A stretch of DNA of 64,000 nt from Weissella oryzae SG25 (GCF_000691805.2 NZ_DF820492.1:1-64000); one strand, 5' to 3'. Numbered from the stretch's first letter, positions 44,752-53,686 are shown. A program made the numbers and translations. The notes: generated by a model from the sequence alone, not told the origin.

Positions 44752-45930
44752 ATGAGGACTGTTTTAGGCATTGACGTTAGTAAGAGCAAATCAAACTTAT
44801 GCTTGGTGAGTGATGACGGAGAAATTATTACTGAGAAAAAGATTTGTAATGATTTGAACGGTTTTGAAGTAATTAAAAGTTTGTTTAGTGAGTTTACACC
44901 TGAGGTTATTTTTGAAGCTACTGGGGTTTATTCTAGAAAATTACAATATTTTTTGGAGTTGAACGGTATAGCGTATACGTGTGTGAACCCATTAAAGGCA
45001 AAGAAAGAAATGGATACGCTGAGAGTTACTAAAAACGATCGTATTGATTCGAAAAACCTTGCAATTTTACAGCTCAGAAGAGGGTACTCTGAAACAAAAT
45101 TGGAGAAGAAAATATATTTAGAAATTCGACGTAGGCACCGCTTTTACCAGTCTATTACAGAAGATTCAGTGTCAGCACAAAATAGATTACATAAAGTATT
45201 ACAAGAGACATTTTCAGGAGTAGAAGATTTATTTGCTGGAACCGAGCTTAATTTCTTTAGAATACTTACAATTTTTCCACATGCACAGCTTGTATCAAAA
45301 CTTGAAGTTTCGACCATTGCTATACGTATTAGCGAAGTTATGAATAGACGTCCCGAGAGCGTCTTAAAGCGAGCTGAAAAGCTTAAAAAGCTAGCCGTTA
45401 AAACAGCAGTTAGTGTAGAGACTGATTCTTATGCCATTGACGAAGTAAGGTATTGGGCAAAACGTGTTTTAGATCTTGCTCAACAAAAGAAAGATTTGCT
45501 GGAGGAAATGTATCAGGTAGCAAGTGAATTAGATGAATTGCAAATTATAGAATCTATACCTGGTATAGGTAATGCTGGAGCATTGGGTATTATCGCGGAG
45601 TTAGGAGACATAAGGCGATTTAGTAGACCACAAAAGATGAGTGCTTTTTTAGGACTGGATATACGATTTAGCGATTCTGGAAAGCTTACTACCAGGGGAT
45701 TCATTACAAAAAGAGGTAATTCAGCTGGGAGAAAACTGCTATACAGAGTTACGCTTAGCATAATAGCGGCGTCAAGGTGGGGAAATAATACGAGTGTGTC
45801 GGATTGGTACAACAGAAGAGCTAAAGACGAGCACAATGGAAAGAAAAAGATAATAGTTGGCGCTATGGATAGAACTTTGAGACTAATACACCACCTAGTA
45901 TTTGAAAAGGAATATTATTTAGTTAGATAA
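44752..45930 (+). CDS. IS110-family transposase/recombinase
   Basis: The 392-residue protein has an N-terminal RuvC-like DEDD domain with D8 (GIDVSKS), E55 (FEATGVY), D96 and D99 (KNDRIDSKN). A coiled-coil linker and a C-terminal Tnp_20 domain follow, with PGIGNAGALGIIAELGDI and SDSGK (S309 the likely catalytic Ser) before RGFITKRGN. All expected residues are present, so it appears active. IS110 enzymes recombine a circular donor with a target under guidance of a bridge RNA. It is the only recombinase in the 29.4-kb element and lies 110 bp from its right end. Confidence 0.93.
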   Translation: MRTVLGIDVSKSKSNLCLVSDDGEIITEKKICNDLNGFEVIKSLFSEFTPEVIFEATGVYSRKLQYFLELNGIAYTCVNPLKAKKEMDTLRVTKNDRIDSKNLAILQLRRGYSETKLEKKIYLEIRRRHRFYQSITEDSVSAQNRLHKVLQETFSGVEDLFAGTELNFFRILTIFPHAQLVSKLEVSTIAIRISEVMNRRPESVLKRAEKLKKLAVKTAVSVETDSYAIDEVRYWAKRVLDLAQQKKDLLEEMYQVASELDELQIIESIPGIGNAGALGIIAELGDIRRFSRPQKMSAFLGLDIRFSDSGKLTTRGFITKRGNSAGRKLLYRVTLSIIAASRWGNNTSVSDWYNRRAKDEHNGKKKIIVGAMDRTLRLIHHLVFEKEYYLVR

Positions 45931-45963
45931 AAGTAAACTTAGGACGATATAAATATATTTAAA

Positions 45964-45997
45964 CCTGGCAAAATGGCAGGCTTTTTTGTTGACCAAT
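45964..45997 (+). terminator. Transposase terminator
   Basis: CCTGGCA, loop AAA and TGGCAGG form a stem with one mismatch, followed by CTTTTTT. Confidence 0.75.
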
Positions 45998-46025
45998 AAT
46001 ATGTGAAATCTTTGTTTAATTAGTC

Positions 46026-46031
46026 TTGACT
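46026..46031 (+). promoter_or_regulatory. Half promoter at the right end of the element
   Basis: TTGACT is a consensus-like -35 with no good -10 in the integrated state. In a circle, the joined left end would place TAAGAT (16638-16643) exactly 17 nt downstream. Confidence 0.6.
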
Positions 46032-46040
46032 TCTTGCAGA

Positions 46041-46043
46041 AAA
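46041..46043. other. Right junction core (attR)
   Basis: AAA is shared with the left junction. The element ends TTGCAGA, and the transporter gene resumes with GTACCGTAAG. Confidence 0.8.
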
Positions 46044-47238
46044 GTACCGTAAGTTCATTAAGCTCTTCGGTATTCCATTGGTTATCCTAGCTGCTTTGCT
46101 ATTCCTACCAGTTGGTACTTGGTTGGGAACAAATATGACTTTGAAGATCACATGGGCCTTCGTTTCATACTTGGCAACTGCTTTGGTTTACTCATGGGTT
46201 AACATCCCTTACGGTTCATTGATGGCTGGTTTGACTCGTGACAACGACGAAATCGCTAAGTTGACAACGACTCGTATGACATGGGCCAACACTGGTAACT
46301 TGTTAGTTTACACATTGTTCCCATTGTTCGTTCAATTGGCTACTTCATACCAAAACAAGCCAACTACTTTCGGTGTTGGAAACTTGAAGTTGCCTCTAGG
46401 TAACTATGCTTCACCACACGCCGCTGGTGCATGGTTTGGCGTATTCGCCATCTACATGGTTCTTGGTGCTATTGGTTTGTACATCACTTTCAAGACATCA
46501 CACGAGCGTGTTTTGCCTGAAGGTGATGCACCACAAGTTAAGTTCTCAGATTTGTTAGCTGAGTTCACTAGTTCACGTCCTTTGCAAATTCTTGGATTGT
46601 TCTTCCTTGTTGGATTTACATTCATGTTCTTTGGAAACACTGTATGGCCATTCTTCGTTCAATACAACGTTGGTCACCCAGAATTGATGTTCATGATTGG
46701 TTTGATTGGTTCAATCCCAGGAATCTTCTTGGTATTCTTGTGGCCTATCATCCGTAAGTGGATTGGTAAGAAGATGTTCTTCGAACTATTCTTGGCTATC
46801 TTCATCCTCGGTTCAGTAATGTTGTTCTTCTGGGACAAGAACCCTAACAACACGTTCCTTGGTTATGCTGGTCGTTTCCTACAACAATGGGGACTTACTG
46901 CTGCTACTGGCTTCATGTGGGCTTTGGTTCCTGAAGTTATTACTTACAACGAGCACAAGTCTGGAAAGCGTGTTGCTGGTATCATCAACGCCTTGATGGG
47001 ATTGTTCTTCAAGATTGGTCTTGCTTTGGGTGGAATCATCCCTGGTTACATGTTGGCAGCCAGTGGTTTTGACGCTACTAAGATGCACCAATCAGCCGGC
47101 GCTTTGGCTGGTTTGGTTAACGCTATGATCTGGGTTCCAGTTATTTTGGCTGTTGTGGCCGGAATCATCATGTGGATGTACCCACTTTCAGATGCTGATG
47201 TTGACCGTATGAACAAGGAAATCGCTGCGCGCGGTTAA
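46044..47238 (+). pseudogene. xylP: Xyloside transporter (GPH family, XylP-like), 3' fragment
   Basis: This holds codons 87-484 of the interrupted transporter, with about ten of the twelve membrane helices and the GPH signature region SWVNIPYGSLMAG. The fragment lacks a start and ribosome site. ATG codons inside it are not preceded by a Shine-Dalgarno sequence. The frame is otherwise intact, with no secondary mutations, so the insertion looks recent and excision would restore the gene. Confidence 0.92.
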
Positions 47239-47257
47239 GCTGTTTAATCATTTTGAA

Positions 47258-47295
47258 AATCTCACAGTAATATAAATTGCTTGTGGGATTTTTTC
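47258..47295 (+). terminator. Terminator after the transporter
   Basis: AATCTCACA and TGTGGGATT form a stem followed by T5CTT. Confidence 0.75.
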
Positions 47296-47352
47296 TTAGA
47301 ACTTGTTTTTAGTTTTCTATAATAATAGATACGATTATATTGGAGAAATATT

Positions 47353-49029
47353 ATGCAAATTGTAAATCCTGTTTTACCTGGTTTTAATGCAGATCCATCA
47401 ATGATCCGTGTTAATGATACTTACTACATTGCTAATTCAACTTTTGAATGGTTCCCTGGAGTTCGCTTGCACGAATCAAAGGACATGGTGCACTGGAACT
47501 TGTTGCCATCACCACTTTCAACAACGACTTTGCTTGACATGAAGGGTAATCCTGCTTCTGGTGGAATCTGGGCGCCTGACTTGTCATACGCTGATGGTAA
47601 GTTCTGGTTGATTTACACCGATGTTAAGGTAACTGAGGGTGCTTTCAAGGACATGACCAACTACTTGACGACTGCTGAAGACATCCGCGGTCCTTGGACA
47701 GACCCAATCAAGGTTAACGGTGTTGGTTTTGATGCTTCATTGTTCCACGATGAAGATGGTCGTAAGTACCTTGTACAACAAACATGGGATCACCGTGAGT
47801 ACAAGCACCCATTCGATGGAATTACTTTGACCGAATTTGATACTGCAACAATGAAGTTGATGCCAGAGACTGCTCGTACAATCTATGAGGGTACTGACGT
47901 TAAGTTGGTTGAAGGACCACATTTGTACAAGATTAACGGTGACTACTTCTTGTTTGCTGCTCAAGGTGGAACCATCTATACCCACCAAGAAGTTGTAGCA
48001 CGTTCAAAGTCATTGGATGCAAAGTCATTTGAGACTGAGCCTGGTGATCCATTCATCACTAACTTTGACACTCCATATAGCTACCTACAAAAGCAAGGTC
48101 ACGGTGCCTTGGTTAACACCCCTAGTGGTGAGTGGTACTACGCTTCATTGACTGGTCGTCCTTGGAACCACGAAAACGAGTCATCAACTGACCCTCGCGG
48201 TTGGTCAACCCTTGGTCGTGAGACTGCAATCCAAAAGGTTGAATGGGATGAAGCTGGTTGGCCACGTGTCGTTGGTGGTCACGGTGGACAAACCTTTGTT
48301 GATGCACCAAAGGATGCTATCCTAACTGATGCACCAGCTGATCACTCACAACACGATGACTTTACTGATAACATCCTTGATTTGAACTGGAACACTTTGC
48401 GTGTACCATTCACTGATAAGATGGGAACAGTTGGTGATGGCAAGCTTGTTTTGAAGGGGCTTGGTTCACTTGCTAACAACTTCGAACTAAGTATGATTGC
48501 CCGCCGTTGGCAAGCCTTCTACTTCGATGCTGAAACAAAGGTTAAGTTCAACCCATGGTCATACCAACAAATGGCTGGTTTGACTAACTTCTACAACGAT
48601 CGTCACTGGTCATTTGCCTTCATTACTTGGAATGAAAAGAATGGTCACGTAATCGAAGTTGGTGAGAACAACCGTGGTAACTACACTTCATACCTAAAGG
48701 ATGATGCAATTAAGATTCCTGAGGGGACTGAGTATGTTTGGTTCCGGACTAAGGTTCGTAAGGAATCATACACTTACGAGTATTCATTCGATGGTACAAC
48801 TTACCACGAAATCCCAGTAACTTTGGACGCAGCTATCTTGTCAGATGATTATGTTGTGCAATCTTACGGTGGATTCTTTACTGGAGCCTTTGTTGGTTTG
48901 GCTGCAGTTGATTACTCTGGTTACGAGCTTGAAGCTGAGTTTGATTACTTCGATTACAAGGAATTGGGTGACAAGGCCTTGGAAAATGGAACATTCTCAT
49001 GGGAGCGTTCAGAGCACCGTTTCGGTTAA
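47353..49029 (+). CDS. Beta-xylosidase, glycoside hydrolase family 43
   Basis: The 558-residue cytoplasmic enzyme has no signal peptide. The GH43 catalytic residues are visible: D14 (FNADPSM, base), D127 (GVGFDASLF, pKa modulator) and E187 (LVEGPHLYK, acid). A C-terminal beta-sandwich (about 325-540) is typical of GH43 subfamily 11 xylosidases. It releases xylose from imported xylo-oligosaccharides, so the broken transporter upstream probably fed it. Confidence 0.93.
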   Translation: MQIVNPVLPGFNADPSMIRVNDTYYIANSTFEWFPGVRLHESKDMVHWNLLPSPLSTTTLLDMKGNPASGGIWAPDLSYADGKFWLIYTDVKVTEGAFKDMTNYLTTAEDIRGPWTDPIKVNGVGFDASLFHDEDGRKYLVQQTWDHREYKHPFDGITLTEFDTATMKLMPETARTIYEGTDVKLVEGPHLYKINGDYFLFAAQGGTIYTHQEVVARSKSLDAKSFETEPGDPFITNFDTPYSYLQKQGHGALVNTPSGEWYYASLTGRPWNHENESSTDPRGWSTLGRETAIQKVEWDEAGWPRVVGGHGGQTFVDAPKDAILTDAPADHSQHDDFTDNILDLNWNTLRVPFTDKMGTVGDGKLVLKGLGSLANNFELSMIARRWQAFYFDAETKVKFNPWSYQQMAGLTNFYNDRHWSFAFITWNEKNGHVIEVGENNRGNYTSYLKDDAIKIPEGTEYVWFRTKVRKESYTYEYSFDGTTYHEIPVTLDAAILSDDYVVQSYGGFFTGAFVGLAAVDYSGYELEAEFDYFDYKELGDKALENGTFSWERSEHRFG

Positions 49030-49098
49030 GTAGTTTAATTAGTAGCCTGGTTAGCTACTAAGTTTAAAAATTAGTGAGTAGAAAAAGGTTAGATTATT

Positions 49099-50478
49099 AT
49101 GCGTAAAATTTCGCCAAAAACGATTTATTTCTTCGGGGCTTTAGGCGGATTGCTATTTGGTTATGATACAGGTGTTATCTCAGGTGCCATCTTGTTTATC
49201 CAAAAGCAATTACAACTAAATGCTTGGGCTCAAGGTTGGGTAGTTTCAGCCGTTTTGCTTGGTGCCGTCCTTGGTGCCGCTATCATTGGACCAATGTCCG
49301 ACCGGTTCGGTCGTAAGCGCCTACTATTGTTGGCTGCTGGAATCTTCTTCTTTGGAGCTTTGGGTTCAGGACTTTCGCAAGGCTTTGACTTGTTGATTGC
49401 TTCGCGTATCCTTTTGGGTGTTGCCGTTGGTGCGGCTTCGGCCTTGATTCCAACTTACCTATCTGAGTTGGCACCAGCCAAGGACCGTGGTGGTGTTGGA
49501 ACCATGTTCCAATTGATGATTATGACCGGAATTTTCTTGGCCTATGTCTCAAATTGGCTATTGGCAAGCGACACTACGAATGGTTGGCGTTGGATGTTAG
49601 CTTTGGCTGCGGTACCAGCTGCTGTCTTGTTCTTTGGTGGAATGATTTTGCCAGAGTCACCACGTTTCCTTGTGCGTAAGGGACGCGTTGAGGAAGCTGC
49701 CCATGTTTTGGGTATGACTAACGAGTCAGAAGTTAAGGTTGAGGCCGAACTAGCTGACATTCAATTGCAGGCTAGTGAAGAGAAGAAGGGTGGCTTCCAA
49801 GAGTTGTTTGGTGAGATGTCACGACCAGTCTTGATTATGGCCATTGGTTTGGCAATCTTCCAACAAATTATGGGATGTAACACTGTTTTGTACTTCGCCC
49901 CAACAATCTTTACCGACCTTGGCTTTGGTGTGAGCGCCGCTTTGTTGGCCCACATTGGAATCGGAATCTTCAACGTGATTGTTACTTACATTGCAATGAA
50001 GATTATGGATAAGGTTGACCGTAAGAAGATGTTGATTTGGGGTGCCTGGGCAATGGGAATCTCATTGGCCGTTATGTCACTCGGTATGCACTTGAAGTCA
50101 ATCGGAACGTTTGGATCATATATCGCCGTCATTGGTTTGACAGTCTACATTGCTTTCTTCTCAGCAACTTGGGGACCAGTTATGTGGGTTATGATTGGTG
50201 AGTCATTCCCATTGAACATTCGTGGATTGGGAAACTCATTTGGAGCCGTTGTTAATTGGGGTGCCAATTACTTCGTTTCATTGACCTTCCTACCATTGCT
50301 TTCATTCTTTGGAACTGGAAACATCTTCTTGCTTTACGCATTCTGCTGCTTCCTATCAATCTGGTTTATCCGGACTAAAGCAATTGAGACACGTGGTCGT
50401 TCACTTGAGTCAATTGAAGCTGAATTGCGTCACCGTGCTCACCACTTACATGATACTAATACTGAGATTGCTAAGTAA
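49099..50478 (+). CDS. xylT: Xylose:H+ symporter (MFS sugar porter)
   Basis: The 459-residue protein has 12 predicted helices and sugar-porter motifs (GYDTGVISGAI, DRFGRKR, PESPRFL, ETRGRS). It is strongly related to the porter at 10130. Location between the xylosidase and xylR suggests D-xylose as substrate. Confidence 0.85.
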   Translation: MRKISPKTIYFFGALGGLLFGYDTGVISGAILFIQKQLQLNAWAQGWVVSAVLLGAVLGAAIIGPMSDRFGRKRLLLLAAGIFFFGALGSGLSQGFDLLIASRILLGVAVGAASALIPTYLSELAPAKDRGGVGTMFQLMIMTGIFLAYVSNWLLASDTTNGWRWMLALAAVPAAVLFFGGMILPESPRFLVRKGRVEEAAHVLGMTNESEVKVEAELADIQLQASEEKKGGFQELFGEMSRPVLIMAIGLAIFQQIMGCNTVLYFAPTIFTDLGFGVSAALLAHIGIGIFNVIVTYIAMKIMDKVDRKKMLIWGAWAMGISLAVMSLGMHLKSIGTFGSYIAVIGLTVYIAFFSATWGPVMWVMIGESFPLNIRGLGNSFGAVVNWGANYFVSLTFLPLLSFFGTGNIFLLYAFCCFLSIWFIRTKAIETRGRSLESIEAELRHRAHHLHDTNTEIAK

Positions 50479-50542
50479 TTTAGTTCAAGGTTTAGTTGAT
50501 TGGACTGTTGAGTTTAATCGGTAGCAATTGATTTAAAATTTA

Positions 50543-50584
50543 AAAGCCTGCTTCTTGAATCAAACTAAGAAGCAGGCTTTTTTA
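50543..50584 (+). terminator. Strong terminator
   Basis: AAGCCTGCTTCTT and AAGAAGCAGGCTT form a 13-bp stem followed by T4. Confidence 0.92.
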
Positions 50585-50630
50585 ATTAAAGTGCGTCAAG
50601 ATACGCTTCAAGACGTAACTTAAGGCTTAG

Positions 50631-50659
50631 TTGGTCAAAAGGCAAACTTTCTGTACAAT
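50631..50659 (+). promoter_or_regulatory. xylR promoter
   Basis: TTGGTC and TACAAT are separated by exactly 17 nt. Confidence 0.7.
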
Positions 50660-50775
50660 GGTTTTGAGTAGTTCTTTTTGTAGTGGGGGAAAGCCAAAAG
50701 GGCAAATAAAGACTGCGACAAGGGGTTAGCCTAGACGATATCTGTGACTAAGCTAGTAATAGGAAGTATGGAAAG

Positions 50776-51993
50776 ATGGAAAACAAATTAGATCAAGAGG
50801 CGATGCGCGAATTAAATCGTAAACTGGTATTACAGGAACTTTTTAATGAAGAGCAAACGTCAAGAAGTGAAATTGCTGACAAAATTTCATTACATAAGTC
50901 AACAATTTCAACAATCTATAAAGAATTAGATAGCGAACACTTTATTGAAGAATTAGGCGAAGGAACGGTTTCAAAATCTGGTGGTAGAAAAGCGCAACTA
51001 GTCCGTTTTAACCGCCAGTATGGTTTTTTAATGACCTTTGACATAGGGCGCAACCATTTACGTTATTTAGCTGCTCGGTTGACCGGTGAGATTCTTAGTC
51101 ACGACCAGATTGATGTTGATGCGGAAATGTCCTATGAAGATTTAAAACGGACAATGCTTGAACGGGTCTTACGGTTGGGTGATCTTGGAACAATCAACGG
51201 TTTAGTTGGTATTTCGATTGGTATTCATGGTGTTGTGAATGATAATCGGGTTGCATATACGCCTTTTAATCGTTTCCTACTGGAGCATGATTTAGCCCAC
51301 GAGTTAGAAGTTGCCTTAGATGTACCAGTTTTCTTGGAAAACGAAGCTAATTTGGCCGCTTACTATTTACGTGATTTCCATGAAAATAATTTTGAACCAA
51401 TGCGTGAAGATTTTGCCGTTGTCAACGTTCACAATGGAGTTGGTGCTGGTATTATTCAAAATGGTCAATTGGTGCGGGGGATTAAAGGTGCGGCTGGTGA
51501 AATTGGGCGGATGATTGTCTTTGATGACCATGGTTGGCAGGAAGCTGGTTATGCGCTGCCGGTTCATTTTGAGGACCTTTATTCAGAAGATGCCATCTTA
51601 CGCCGAGTTAGCCAGAGTAAGGGCCGTGCTATTTTACGTCATGATTTATTTGCGTTATATCATGCCGCTGACCCAGTTGTGGTGGATATTTTGCAAGATT
51701 GGGTCAAGGCAACAACTACCATGCTCTTTAATATTGCTCAATACTCAGCGCTATCGGCTTTTTATGTCCATGCACGTTTAATTGCTGGCATACCAGAGCT
51801 ATTTGCCGATATGCAGGAGCGTTATCAAAAAATGCAACCACAACCAGTAACCGAATTACGCTATGCGGGTAATTCAGTCTATTCATCAACCTTAATCGGG
51901 GGAATCGCTTTGACAACCCGCAAAATTCTTGGCTTAGAGGACTATAACTTATACTTTCTAGTCCCTAAAGTTAGTGATGAATTTTGGGATTAA
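50776..51993 (+). CDS. xylR: Xylose repressor XylR (ROK family)
   Basis: The 405-residue product has an N-terminal winged helix (RSEIADKISLHKSTISTIYKEL) and a ROK sugar-binding domain. The ROK family features include GRNHLRYLAA, the ISIGIHGVV segment and GVGAGIIQNGQLVRGIKGAAGEIG. It is expected to bind the AGTTGGTT/AACCAACC repeats before xylA and the xyloside transporter, and to release them with xylose. Confidence 0.9.
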   Translation: MENKLDQEAMRELNRKLVLQELFNEEQTSRSEIADKISLHKSTISTIYKELDSEHFIEELGEGTVSKSGGRKAQLVRFNRQYGFLMTFDIGRNHLRYLAARLTGEILSHDQIDVDAEMSYEDLKRTMLERVLRLGDLGTINGLVGISIGIHGVVNDNRVAYTPFNRFLLEHDLAHELEVALDVPVFLENEANLAAYYLRDFHENNFEPMREDFAVVNVHNGVGAGIIQNGQLVRGIKGAAGEIGRMIVFDDHGWQEAGYALPVHFEDLYSEDAILRRVSQSKGRAILRHDLFALYHAADPVVVDILQDWVKATTTMLFNIAQYSALSAFYVHARLIAGIPELFADMQERYQKMQPQPVTELRYAGNSVYSSTLIGGIALTTRKILGLEDYNLYFLVPKVSDEFWD

Positions 51994-52055
51994 GGGTTTA
52001 TTAATCTTTAATTAAGATATACAGCTTTAATTTATTGAGTAATTAAATAGAGTAA

Positions 52056-52091
52056 AAGAACCATAAAACACCGGTTTTATGGTTCTTTTTA
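52056..52091 (+). terminator. xylR terminator
   Basis: AAGAACCATAAAAC and GTTTTATGGTTCTT form a 14-bp stem followed by a T-run. Confidence 0.92.
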
Positions 52092-52176
52092 TATATAAAT
52101 TGTTAAATAAGTGCAACTAGGTTGGTGGTTCTAGAATGGTCTACCTAGAAAAGACAAGTAAGTTAAGAATAAAAGC

Positions 52177-52246
52177 TTGCAAAGCAGATAGTAACCGTTT
52201 ACAATATATTTTGTAAGTTAGTTGGTTCAATGAAACAACCAACCTA
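52177..52246 (+). promoter_or_regulatory. xylAB promoter, cre and XylR operator
   Basis: TTGCAA (52177-52182), a 17-nt spacer and TACAAT (52200-52205) form the promoter. AGTAACCGTTTACA (52190-52203) matches the cre consensus at 13 of 14 positions. TTAGTTGGTT/AACCAACCTA (52218-52246) is the XylR operator candidate, shared with the transporter promoter at 16252. Confidence 0.82.
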
Positions 52247-52285
52247 GAAAGAACAATTAAAAGCATATTTTTGGAGGATGTAGTA

Positions 52286-53686
52286 ATGTCAGATTTGTTT
52301 GATTTCCCAAAGGTTGAATTCCTTGGTGGACAAAAGGGTGTAGATTACCAAGCAGCTAAGGGTTTCAACTTCTATAACCCAACTGAGGAAATCACTATTG
52401 ATGGTGAGACTAAGTCAATGAAGGACTGGATGAAGTTCTCTGTTGCTTACTGGCACACAATGGACCAACGTATGGTTGACCCATTTGGTGAGGGAACTGC
52501 TGAGCGTCCTTGGGATGTAAACGGCGTTGACGATATGAGTGATCTTGACCACGCAATTGCTAAGGTAGATTACCTATTTGACTTCATGGACAAGCTTGGT
52601 GTTGAATACTTTGCTTTCCACGATCGTGACTTAGCACCACAAGGTAACACTTTGGCCGAGACTAACGCTAACTTGGACAAGGTTGTTGATCGGATTGCTG
52701 AAAAGATGGAAGAGACTGGCAAGAAGTTGCTATGGAACACTTCATCACTATTTACTGACAAGCGTTTCTTGGCTGGTGGAGCAACTACTCCATTTGCTGA
52801 AGTATTTGCTTATTCAGCCGCACAAATCAAGCACTCATTGGAGATTGCTAAGCGTTTGAACTCAGAGTCATACGTATTCTGGGGTGGTCGTGAAGGTTAC
52901 GAATCACTATTGAACACTGACACAAAGCGTGAGTTGGACCACATCGCAGCCTTCTTCCGTATGGCTAAGGATTACGCTAACGAAATCGGTTATACTGGTC
53001 AATTCTTGTTGGAGCCAAAGCCAAAGGAGCCAACAGATCACCAATACGATACTGATGTAGAATCAACTTTGAACTTCTTGCGTACTTATGGTTTGGAAAA
53101 CGACTTCAAGTTGAACTTGGAAGGAAACCACGCCTACTTAGCTGGTAAGAAGTATGAGCACGAAGCTCGCTTTGCTCGTGAAGCTGGAATGTTGGGATCA
53201 TTGGATGCTAACATGGGTGACAAGCAAACTGGTTGGGATATTGATGAATTCCCTAACGATATCTACGAAGCTACGATGGTTATGTACGAGTTCATCTTGA
53301 ACGGTGGATTGCCAACTGGTGGTTTGAACTTTGATTCAAAGGTTCGTCGTGGATCATTCAAGCCTGAAGACTTGTTCTACGCTCACATGGCTGGTATGGA
53401 CACTTATGCTGCCGGATTTAAGGTTGCTTTGAAGATGTACAACGATGGTTGGTTGGAGCAAGTTAAGGCTGACCGTTACTCATCATTTGATGATGGTATC
53501 TTTGCTGACTTTGACAAGGGTGCAAAGGCTCGTGATAACAAGTTGACTTTGGCTGACTTCGAAAACTACATCTTGAACAAGACTAGTGATGAGATCTACG
53601 CTACTGTTGAATCACAACACTTGGAAGCTGTTAAGCAAACTTTGAACAACTACATCTACTCAGTTTTGGGTTCACGTTTTAACTAA
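52286..53686 (+). CDS. xylA: Xylose isomerase
   Basis: The 466-residue product is a long-form (class II) xylose isomerase. The catalytic FHDRD is at about 111-115. Metal-binding segments are LLEPKPKEPTDHQYD and LNLEGNHA. The ATG preceded by GGAGG is the start; an in-frame TTG at 52271 falls within that ribosome site. It converts D-xylose to D-xylulose. Optimised codon use suggests high expression. Confidence 0.96.
   Translation: MSDLFDFPKVEFLGGQKGVDYQAAKGFNFYNPTEEITIDGETKSMKDWMKFSVAYWHTMDQRMVDPFGEGTAERPWDVNGVDDMSDLDHAIAKVDYLFDFMDKLGVEYFAFHDRDLAPQGNTLAETNANLDKVVDRIAEKMEETGKKLLWNTSSLFTDKRFLAGGATTPFAEVFAYSAAQIKHSLEIAKRLNSESYVFWGGREGYESLLNTDTKRELDHIAAFFRMAKDYANEIGYTGQFLLEPKPKEPTDHQYDTDVESTLNFLRTYGLENDFKLNLEGNHAYLAGKKYEHEARFAREAGMLGSLDANMGDKQTGWDIDEFPNDIYEATMVMYEFILNGGLPTGGLNFDSKVRRGSFKPEDLFYAHMAGMDTYAAGFKVALKMYNDGWLEQVKADRYSSFDDGIFADFDKGAKARDNKLTLADFENYILNKTSDEIYATVESQHLEAVKQTLNNYIYSVLGSRFN

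Larger units (their letters stand above)
16633..46043. mobile_element. 29.4-kb integrated conjugative plasmid-like element with IS110-family recombinase
   Basis: The limits come from restoring the split transporter gene: removing 16633-46043 leaves one intact codon series. The element carries replication (iterons, RepA), partition, a full Gram-positive type IV secretion system, mobilisation genes and one recombinase, an IS110-family transposase 110 bp from the right end. There are no terminal inverted repeats and no longer target duplication, as expected for IS110 chemistry. A non-coding RNA upstream of the transposase matches both chromosomal flanks and both element ends. Confidence 0.9.

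Noticed and set aside
44752-46043. Simple IS110 insertion within a plasmid, unrelated to integration
   Set aside because: The right chromosomal junction is only 110 bp from the transposase and the guides match the chromosomal flanks and the far left end, which a passenger IS would not explain. It remains the main alternative if IS ends are later found near 44490.
46078-47238. 3' transporter fragment as an independent gene
   Set aside because: It lacks a ribosome site and the first two membrane helices, and it joins perfectly to the 5' fragment at 16632.
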